Origin: VAXT01 sp963794605 | GTDB taxonomy: Bacteria > Actinomycetota > Thermoleophilia > Gaiellales > Gaiellaceae | Direction: 5' to 3' | DNA: 64,000 nucleotides | NCBI GenBank assembly: GCA_963794605.1 | Contig: CAWCEN010000002.1 | Span: 248,001 to 312,000 of the forward strand | Shown: piece by piece, positions 56,954 to 64,000 of the stretch | How the letters are laid out: each line of letters begins with the position of its first letter | Position numbering within the stretch: position 1 is the first letter of the stretch | Translations under genes and position numbers: made by a program | Notes under the pieces: model-generated | Told to the model about the DNA's origin: nothing | What the model saw: only the letters and a program-made list of their open reading frames with translations | The model's database searches: none

Positions 56954-57933
56954 ACGCCGACGTCGAACGGCTCGACGGGCGGGCCATGCTCCCGGATGTC
57001 CCGTAGGAGCTCCGACAGACGGCCCGGGACTAGCGTCTCCGTGGCCGCATCGAGCTCGGCGGGCGTCCACCAGCGGACGTCGACGACAAGCTCCGCGGCG
57101 AGGTCGACGCGCGGGGCAGGCTCGTGCCGATCGATTTCGACGAGCCAGATCCGCTCGCGCTGACGGTTGATGGTGCCCCGCCAGGCGAAGGTGTGCTCGC
57201 GCGTCCAGAGCTCGGGGCCGAGCTCGAAGTCGTCCAGTCCGAGCTCTTCGGCGAGCTCTCGGCGGAGCGCAGCCTCGACGTCTTCGCCCTCGTCGATCCC
57301 GCCTCCGGGCGTCGTCCACCAGACCTGGCCTTCGTCGTCGCGGAACTTGACGAGGAGCGTGCGCTGATCCTCGTCGAGGACGAGCGCGCGGACCGCGATC
57401 CGGTCGATGGGCTGGATCCAATCCTTGAGAGTGCGGAACCAGCTGAGCCGCTCGGCGTACGGGACGGCCGCGTTGGCCGGCGACGTCGACGGGAGGACGA
57501 ACAGGCCGACGTCGCTGAGCGCTCGGCTTTGCGGGCCGTGCTCGGCGCGCACGCCGAACGTGCCACGGTAGGCCTCCTTGCCGACGAAAGCGATCGCGCG
57601 CGGCCGGAGCTCGAGCGCGATGCGCCTGAGGCGATCAACCGAGCCCGCGAAGTCGGCGCGGCGCAGATCGCTCGAACCGGGCGTCGTTCGAGCGGCGGCG
57701 TTCGTAGCGCCGATGCCGTAGGCGAGCAGCTCGAACTGCTCGCTCGGCGCGAGCAGCCTCGGCGTCAGCCCGGTGTCGTGGAGCAGGCGCCAGAAGTCGT
57801 TACGCGGGTTGGCGAAGTGCGCGTGCGCCGCGGCCGAGATGCGGCCCGGGTTGATGCCGCAGAAGACGACGTCGAGCCCCGCCCCGAGCACGTCTGGAAC
57901 CGCGCTTGCTGTCCTCAGACGCTGACCGGCCAC
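56950..57933 (-). CDS. Mug uracil-DNA glycosylase fused to a NUDIX hydrolase
   Basis: 327 residues from GTG 57933. Residues 1-170 are a Mug/G:T-U mismatch glycosylase: VVFCGINPGRISAAAHAHFA (the G-I-N-P-G catalytic loop), NPRNDFWRLLHDTGL and VLPSTSPANAAV (the intercalation S-x-x-x-A loop). Residues about 178-327 are NUDIX: RALVLDEDQRTLLVKFRDDE and the box GGGIDEGEDVEAALRRELAE followed by ELGL. A DNA-repair glycosylase and a nucleotide-sanitising hydrolase in one chain suggests joint handling of damaged or deaminated nucleotides. The join region looks continuous, with no stop or linker of low complexity. Confidence 0.88.
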   Translation of the reverse strand: MAGQRLRTASAVPDVLGAGLDVVFCGINPGRISAAAHAHFANPRNDFWRLLHDTGLTPRLLAPSEQFELLAYGIGATNAAARTTPGSSDLRRADFAGSVDRLRRIALELRPRAIAFVGKEAYRGTFGVRAEHGPQSRALSDVGLFVLPSTSPANAAVPYAERLSWFRTLKDWIQPIDRIAVRALVLDEDQRTLLVKFRDDEGQVWWTTPGGGIDEGEDVEAALRRELAEELGLDDFELGPELWTREHTFAWRGTINRQRERIWLVEIDRHEPAPRVDLAAELVVDVRWWTPAELDAATETLVPGRLSELLRDIREHGPPVEPFDVGV

Positions 57934-57985
57934 GCCTTGATTGTCACCTTCCCGACTCGCTGAGGGAACCTCCCGGTTCCCCCAG

Positions 57986-58037
57986 ACCCCTTCCCCGGTC
58001 CGCTGCGCGGACAGGCGCTTCGCGCCGGGGAGGAGGT
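57986..58037. repeat. structured intergenic element with three-way-junction potential
   Basis: GACCCCTTCCCCG-type outer arm pairs with CGGGGAGGAGGTC and encloses two hairpins, GTCCGC-TGC-GCGGAC and GGCGC-TTC-GCGCC. A third hairpin, GGGAACC-TCCC-GGTTCC, lies just before (57964-57980). No U-tract. The pattern is typical of dispersed extragenic palindromes. Confidence 0.6.
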
Positions 58038-58050
58038 CGGGAGTACCTGT

Positions 58051-58317
58051 TTAGGCGGCTGCAGCCGGCTTGTGACCGTTCGAGGCCTGCGGTGGCGGAA
58101 CGGCCTCCATCAAGGCGTCAGCCACGGCATCGTGCGCGGGTTCCCGCTGCTGGAGCCTGGACTCGAACGCCCGCCGAAGATCCTCGCCGGACACTCCGTG
58201 GAACAACCCCGTCCGCCGCGACTCGACCTTGATGAAGCGCACGCTCTCATCGCCTTCGCCGTAGCACCGAGCGTATGCCTCGGCCTCGCTCAACGTGCGC
58301 AACCTCACGAGGGCCAC
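58051..58317 (-). CDS. 88-residue hypothetical protein
   Basis: From GTG 58317 (GGGAG nearby): ALVRLRTLSEAEAYARCYGE, then SVRFIKVESRRTGLFHGVSG, EDLRRAFESRLQQRE and an Ala-rich tail. A small mixed fold ahead of an amphipathic helix; conserved-looking but no known family. It is divergent from the epimerase gene. Confidence 0.55.
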   Translation of the reverse strand: MALVRLRTLSEAEAYARCYGEGDESVRFIKVESRRTGLFHGVSGEDLRRAFESRLQQREPAHDAVADALMEAVPPPQASNGHKPAAAA

Positions 58318-58380
58318 GGTACTCCCTTTCGGACAGCACAGTCAAAAATCCACAGCCTGTGGACGGATAGCGTTCAGGCA

Positions 58381-59352
58381 GTGAAGCTCTTGGTGCTCGG
58401 CGGGACGAAGTTCCTGGGCCGCGCGACGGTCGAAACCGCGCTGGCCCGCGGCCACGAGGTGACCCTCTTCAACCGCGGCCAGACGAATGCGGACCTGTTC
58501 CGCGAGGCCGAGAAGCTGCACGGCGACCGCCAGCACGACCTGTCCGCGCTCACCGGCCGCACCTGGGATGTCGTCATCGACACGAGTGGCTACCTCCCGG
58601 GCGTCGTACAAGCATCCGCCGAGAAGCTCGCCGACTCCAGCGGCTTCTACCTGTTCGTGTCGAGCGTCTCGGCCTACGGCGATCGCAGCAAGACGATGGT
58701 CGAGGGCGATGCGCTCGAGGAGCTTGGCGACATGCCCAACGACCGGCTGCTCGAGGACTACTCGAACTATGGCGCGCTCAAGGCGCTCGCCGAGCAGGCC
58801 GTCGCCAAGACGTTCCCCGGCGCCCACGCAAACGTGAGGCCTGGGCTCATCGTCGGCCCACACGACCCGACCGGCCGCTTCACGTATTGGCCCCACCGCG
58901 TCGCGCGCGGAGGCGACGTCGCCGCGCCTGCGCCGCCCGAGGAGCGAGTGCAGTTCGTCGACGTCCGCGACCTCGCCGAGTGGATGGTCGGGCTCTGCGA
59001 ACGGCGTGAAAGCGGCGCGTTCAACGCCACCAACCAGGGCGTCGCCTGGTCGGAGCTCCTCGAGACCTGCCGCGACGTCTCGCGCTCAGACGCTCGGTTC
59101 GTCTGGCTCGACGGCGAGTTCCTCCTCGAGCAGGGCATCGAGCAGTGGATGGGGCTGCCCATGTGGATCCAGGACGAATCCGACAAGGGCCCGCACCGCG
59201 TCGACGTTTCGCGCGCGACCCAAGCCGGGCTCAAGTTCCGGCCGCTCGCGGACACGATCCAGGCTACCCGCGAGCTCGCCCAGACGACGGGGAGCGCCGG
59301 CCTCTCGTCCAAGAGCGAGGCGGCCCTCCTCGAAGCCTGGGAGGGCCGGTAG
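58381..59352 (+). CDS. NAD-dependent epimerase/dehydratase (extended SDR)
   Basis: 323 residues from GTG 58381. NAD-binding VKLLVLGGTKFLGRATVETA (G-G-T-x-F-[IL]-G), the segment DVVIDTSGYLPGVVQASAEK, and SSVSAYGDRSKTM with the later YGALKALAEQAV (Y-x3-K). The architecture is that of the 'isoflavone reductase/UDP-glucose epimerase-like' extended SDRs common in actinobacteria; the substrate is unclear. First gene of an operon with a thioesterase and an M16 peptidase, whose starts follow within 12 bases or overlap. Confidence 0.88.
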   Translation: MKLLVLGGTKFLGRATVETALARGHEVTLFNRGQTNADLFREAEKLHGDRQHDLSALTGRTWDVVIDTSGYLPGVVQASAEKLADSSGFYLFVSSVSAYGDRSKTMVEGDALEELGDMPNDRLLEDYSNYGALKALAEQAVAKTFPGAHANVRPGLIVGPHDPTGRFTYWPHRVARGGDVAAPAPPEERVQFVDVRDLAEWMVGLCERRESGAFNATNQGVAWSELLETCRDVSRSDARFVWLDGEFLLEQGIEQWMGLPMWIQDESDKGPHRVDVSRATQAGLKFRPLADTIQATRELAQTTGSAGLSSKSEAALLEAWEGR

Positions 59353-59362
59353 CATCACGCCG

Positions 59363-59743
59363 GTGGAGGGGTTCGACTTCGTGCACCGCGAACGGGTCCG
59401 CTTTCGGGACGTCGACGGGATGGGGCACGTGAACAACGCCGTCTTCCTCACGTACATCGAGGAGGCGCGGATCGCCTACCTGCTGCGCTTCGACGCCCGC
59501 GTGACGGACATGATCCTCGCCCGCGCGGAGATCGATTTCCGAGCACCGCTGCGCTCCGGCGACGAGCTCGAGATCGGCGTCCGGCCCGTCTCGGTGGGGA
59601 CGAAGAGCTTCCAGCTCGAGTACCAGGTGCGAAGCGGCGCCACCCTCGCAGCCGAGGCGAAGACCGTGATCGTGTCCTTCGACTACAAGTCCGGCCGCTC
59701 TGTCGAGCTACCGGAGACCTGGAAGGAGGCTCTCGCAGCCTGA
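59363..59743 (+). CDS. 4-hydroxybenzoyl-CoA thioesterase-type hotdog protein
   Basis: 126 residues from GTG 59363. RVRFRDVDGMGHVNNAVFLT carries the 4HBT signature with catalytic Asp (D-x-x-G-H-V-N-N), followed by YIEEARIAYLLRFDARVTDM and ARAEIDFRAPLRSGDELEIG. It hydrolyses acyl- or aryl-CoA thioesters in the cytosol. Between the epimerase and the peptidase, one operon. Confidence 0.92.
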   Translation: MEGFDFVHRERVRFRDVDGMGHVNNAVFLTYIEEARIAYLLRFDARVTDMILARAEIDFRAPLRSGDELEIGVRPVSVGTKSFQLEYQVRSGATLAAEAKTVIVSFDYKSGRSVELPETWKEALAA

Positions 59744-61017
59744 TGCCCGTGTTCGAACGACAAACGCTCTCGAACGGCCTACGTCTTTTGACCGCGCCGA
59801 TCGACCACGCCCAATCGGTCTCCTGCTTCATCATGCTCGCTGCGGGCTCGCGCTACGAAACCGAGGACACGAGCGGGATCGCCCACTTCTCGGAGCACAT
59901 GTTCTTCAAAGGCACCGAGAAGCGCCCGACCGCGCGCGACATCGGCGGCGAGATCGACGGCACCGGCGGCGAGTTCAACGCGTTCACGGGCAAGGAGTAC
60001 ACCGGCTACTACGTGCGCTGCGCAGGCGAGCACCGCGCGATCGCCTTCGATGTGCTCGTCGACATGCTCCGCCACTCGAAGTTCGACCCCGAGGAGATCG
60101 ATCGCGAGAAGGGCGTGATCATCGAGGAGATGAACATGTACTTCGACACGCCGCGCGACTACATCAGCGGCGTCTACGACTCACTCCTCTACGGCGACCG
60201 GCCGATCGGCTGGGACATCATCGGGCGCAAGGAAACCGTCCGCGGAGCCACGCGCGACACGTTCCTCGGCTACCTCGATCAGTGGTACCACCCGGAGCGA
60301 ATGGTCGTTGGAGTGGCCGGCAAGCTCGACGCCGGCCTGCAGGCGGACATCGAGCGGCTCCTGGGCGACCTCGAGCGGGCCGAGACGGGCACTCCCGCTC
60401 CTGCGCAGTTCGAGGCCAACGGAGACGCGCGGGTCAAGATCCACACCAAGGCGTCCGACCAGGCGCACCTCTGCCTCGGCATGCCGAGCTACCCGCTCGA
60501 CCATCCCGACCGCTACGCGCTCCAGCTGCTCTCGACGGTCCTCGGCACCGGGATGTCATCGCGACTGTTCACGGAGGTGCGTGAGCGCCGCGGTCTCGCC
60601 TACTACATCTACGCGGTCAACCACAGCTACACGGACGTCGGCTCGCTTTTCTCGCAGGCGGGCGTCGACATCGAGCGGGTCGACGAGGCGATCACGACGA
60701 TCTCCGACGAGCTGAAGAAGATCACCGACGAGGCTGTTCCGTCGGACGAGCTGGAGAAGGCGCGCAACGTCGCCAAGGGCCGCTTCGTGCTCCAGACCGA
60801 GAGCCCGCAGGGGCTGATCACGTTCGGGCTGCGCCGCGAGGTCCTCGAGGGCCAGGCGGCCGAGCCGGAGGAGATCCTCGCCGGTCTCGACGCCGTCACC
60901 GTCGAGGACGTGCAGCGCGTCGCGCAGGACGTGATCGGCAGCCACGGGCTGAACCTCGCGCTCATCGGCCCGTTCGAGCAGGACCAGCAGGAGCGCTTCG
61001 AGAACCTCCTCTCGTAG
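59743..61017 (+). CDS. M16 family zinc metallopeptidase (mitochondrial processing peptidase-like)
   Basis: 424 residues; ATG 59743 overlaps the thioesterase stop (TGATG). Zinc motif HFSEHMFFKG (H-x-x-E-H, inverted zincin) followed by the second ligand Glu in EKGVIIEEMNMYFDTP, with GNALSY-like middle part SRLFTEVRERRGLAYYIYAV of the R-Y family. Bacterial members process peptides or leaders; many actinobacteria have it near dapB/pnp. The stop lies next to the repeat element at 61016. Confidence 0.93.
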   Translation: MPVFERQTLSNGLRLLTAPIDHAQSVSCFIMLAAGSRYETEDTSGIAHFSEHMFFKGTEKRPTARDIGGEIDGTGGEFNAFTGKEYTGYYVRCAGEHRAIAFDVLVDMLRHSKFDPEEIDREKGVIIEEMNMYFDTPRDYISGVYDSLLYGDRPIGWDIIGRKETVRGATRDTFLGYLDQWYHPERMVVGVAGKLDAGLQADIERLLGDLERAETGTPAPAQFEANGDARVKIHTKASDQAHLCLGMPSYPLDHPDRYALQLLSTVLGTGMSSRLFTEVRERRGLAYYIYAVNHSYTDVGSLFSQAGVDIERVDEAITTISDELKKITDEAVPSDELEKARNVAKGRFVLQTESPQGLITFGLRREVLEGQAAEPEEILAGLDAVTVEDVQRVAQDVIGSHGLNLALIGPFEQDQQERFENLLS

Positions 61018-61145
61018 GGGTCAGACCCCGTCACGAAAGTGTGACGGGGTCTGAGGCCGATCTCCGCAGTTTGCGCCGGTTCGCCGCTCGCCGTGGCGAT
61101 CACGTCACAGAGACGTCACGCTTTTGGAGCCGGGTCTGACCCCGT
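61016..61145. repeat. GGGTCTGACCCC palindromic repeat element
   Basis: TCAGACCCCGTCAC (61021-61034) pairs perfectly with GTGACGGGGTCTGA (61041-61054) around GAAAGT, a 14-base stem. A third copy, GGGTCTGACCCCGT, lies at 61132-61145. The element fills the gap between the convergent peptidase and MerR genes and likely acts as bidirectional terminator or REP-type sequence. Confidence 0.75.
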
Positions 61146-61178
61146 GCGGGTGGCGCATCGCAGTTGCTCTCGCGACGA

Positions 61179-62006
61179 CTACTCCGTCACGAGAGGCCAC
61201 TCGATGATCGTCACGTAGTCCTTCGGGTCCGGCACCTGCTGCGGGTCGGACTCGTACCACTCGACCGGCGCCGCCGCACCCGTCAGGCCGCGCTCCTCTA
61301 GCTGCTCGGCCATGACCCGGTAGGACCGGCCCAACTCCTCGTAAGGACCGACGTGCTTCATCACGAGCGCCGTCCCGCCCGGGTAGTCGGCGACCTCGAA
61401 CGGCGCCTCGACCTCGACGTCGTCCGGCACCGGCCAGCCGACCTCCGTCTGGAAATAGCCGTCCTCGTCCGGAGCAGCGCACTTGCAGAACGGTGGCCCC
61501 GTGTGCCGCATTTCGACCGCGTGGGCGACCCGATCGATGTTCCGCGGGACCGCCTTCGTCATCTCCTCCATGTGCACGCGTTCGCCGATGAATGCGACAT
61601 GTCGTGCCGGGACTTCCTTGACCTCCAGTTCGAGCGCCAGTTGCTTCGCGTCGGGCACAAGCTTCTCCCTTCCGTCGATGATCCGATCCAGCTCATCGAG
61701 GATGCGCTTCGTCTCGACCGCGCGCCCTTCGAGCCGCGCCCGGTGGACGGCGAGCCGCTCCCGCACGAAAGGCTCGGACGCTCCGAGCAGCTCCCGGATC
61801 TCGTCGAGCGGGACCTCGAGCGAGCGCAGGCGCCGGATCGCCTCTGCCACGCGGGCCTGCTCCAGCCCGTAGTAGCGGTAGCCCGTCCACTCGTCAACGC
61901 GAGCGGGCTCGAGCAAGCCGATCTCGTCGTAGTGCCGGAGAGCCTTGACCGTCAGCCCCGAGACGCGGGAGAACGAGCCGATCGAGAGTTCCTCGGTGAG
62001 CTCCAT
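61179..62006 (-). CDS. MerR regulator with GyrI-like effector domain (BmrR type)
   Basis: 275 residues. MerR HTH: SIGSFSRVSGLTVKALRHYD, EIGLLEPARVDEWTGYRYYG; dimerisation coil LAVHRARLEGRAVETKRILD; from residue about 130 a GyrI-like/BmrR effector domain, LELEVKEVPARHVAFIGERV through PLVTE. Such regulators activate exporter genes when bound by lipophilic cations. No transporter lies nearby. It is not arranged with its own operon here; downstream are repeats. Confidence 0.9.
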   Translation of the reverse strand: MELTEELSIGSFSRVSGLTVKALRHYDEIGLLEPARVDEWTGYRYYGLEQARVAEAIRRLRSLEVPLDEIRELLGASEPFVRERLAVHRARLEGRAVETKRILDELDRIIDGREKLVPDAKQLALELEVKEVPARHVAFIGERVHMEEMTKAVPRNIDRVAHAVEMRHTGPPFCKCAAPDEDGYFQTEVGWPVPDDVEVEAPFEVADYPGGTALVMKHVGPYEELGRSYRVMAEQLEERGLTGAAAPVEWYESDPQQVPDPKDYVTIIEWPLVTE

Positions 62007-62029
62007 GTCGCCCAGCTTGGGGCCTCCCG

Positions 62030-62451
62030 TTAGGGGAGGGTCAAGTAGTCCTCGTCGAAGTGCTCGCGGTCTTCCGGGTCCGCGATCGCGTCACCCGCGC
62101 TGCGCGCCTTCGCCTTCCACGCCTCGGCCTCGCCGTCGCCCGCGAGCGCGTGCGCGCGGGCCAGCCCCTCGTACGCGTAGGCGAGGTCGAAGTCGCCGAT
62201 TCCGTTCTGCTCGCAGTGCTCGAGGCATCGCCGCGCGTGCCAGATCGCAGGCTCAACACGGCCGAGCACCGTGTAGACGCGCGAGACCTGCCACTCGCCT
62301 CGCGCGAGGTTCTCGGGGCCACACTCCTCGGCTTCGCCCCAGTGGAACCGGGAGGCGTGCGTCGCGTGGAGCATCCGGTCGTCGTCCTCCCGCGACTCCA
62401 TCAGGCGCCAGACCTCGTTGAACAGGTCGACGCCCCGATGACGCTCCTCGC

Positions 62452-62455
<4 letters not shown>
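62030..62455 (-). CDS. TPR-like hypothetical protein coupled to acetyl-CoA synthetase
   Basis: 141 residues from ATG 62455, which overlaps the acs stop (ATGA). GVDLFNEVWRLMESREDDDR, MLHATHASRFHWGEAEECGP, LARGEWQVSRVYTVLGRVEP and LAYAYEGLARAHALAGDGEA are TPR-like helix pairs. A cytosolic protein of unknown role; similar small proteins are often found in actinobacteria. Its tight coupling to acs is the only functional hint. Confidence 0.72.

Positions 62456-64000
<1,545 letters not shown>

Overview
The window is very GC-rich, densely coded DNA with tight operons, many ATGA/GTGA stop-start overlaps and frequent GTG/TTG starts. Gene content (KorA/KorB 2-oxoacid:ferredoxin oxidoreductase, CtaA/COX15 haem A synthase, DipZ-like CcdA-thioredoxin, PAC2 protein, Flp pilins, SPW-repeat protein, DHA2 exporters, archaeal-type NadM and phosphoglycerate mutase) suggests an aerobic soil-type actinobacterium, most likely of the Thermoleophilia (Gaiellales/Solirubrobacterales) lineage. 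That placement is inference: there is no rRNA or tRNA gene here. I see no phage, plasmid, CRISPR or transposase gene; this looks like ordinary chromosome.

Layout. 1-3.3 kb: small hydrolase, YjbR-like, VOC, a frameshifted retropepsin, SPW protein, a poly-proline/PASTA reading frame and a TetR gene. 3.4-10.5 kb: a large cyclase/ATPase/TPR regulator, glutamine amidotransferase and DHA2 exporter, SHOCT protein, cysteine-synthase-like enzyme. 10.6-20.8 kb: NlpC/P60 protein, MBL hydrolase, PAS protein, dioxygenase-like VOC protein coupled to an esterase, a secreted BNR-repeat protein with a decayed copy beside it, a coiled-coil protein, a LolA-like/CDF pair, MpaB-type oxygenase, ScyD-like protein. 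20.9-25.4 kb: BolA/monothiol glutaredoxin/DUF1326 operon, a tandem cluster of Flp pilins each followed by a hairpin, and a frameshifted RTX-BNR protein. 25.4-36.9 kb: korA / 55-residue ORF / korB, methyltransferase-VOC-MarR operon with a perfect palindromic operator, AlkA-like glycosylase, a 62-bp triple repeat, proC, 6-phosphogluconolactonase, ArsR-type regulator and a beta-oxidation fusion enzyme. 37-47.1 kb: helicase, DipZ, PAC2, CtaA, phosphoglycerate mutase, membrane protein, NadM, SelD. 47.3-49.2 kb is the most unusual stretch (below). 49.3-64 kb: TetR/DHA2 pair facing an acyl-CoA synthetase/SDR operon, hotdog protein, NAD synthetase, Mug-NUDIX fusion, epimerase/thioesterase/M16 peptidase operon, MerR-GyrI regulator, and acetyl-CoA synthetase running off the right edge.

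Most interesting: at 47.4-48.8 kb an XRE helix-turn-helix plus TPR regulator is followed, 17 bases after its stop and behind a near-perfect Shine-Dalgarno, by a 31-codon ORF for a signal-peptide-like micro-protein whose tail contains a Trp-Trp pair. This is the gene order of the RRNPP quorum-sensing families (PlcR-PapR, NprR-NprX, ComR-ComS), which are known from Firmicutes. Divergently, a consensus-like promoter (TTGACT-17-TATTGT) and a perfect rho-independent terminator bracket about 200 bases of strongly structured, apparently non-coding sequence, with paired inverted repeats between the two units. A peptide-sensing regulator with a divergent small-RNA target is a testable hypothesis.

Two genes carry single-base frameshifts (retropepsin, RTX-BNR) and three or four lack a standard start codon where homology begins. 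These may be real decay or non-standard initiation, but assembly errors of a metagenome-type sequence would explain them equally well.
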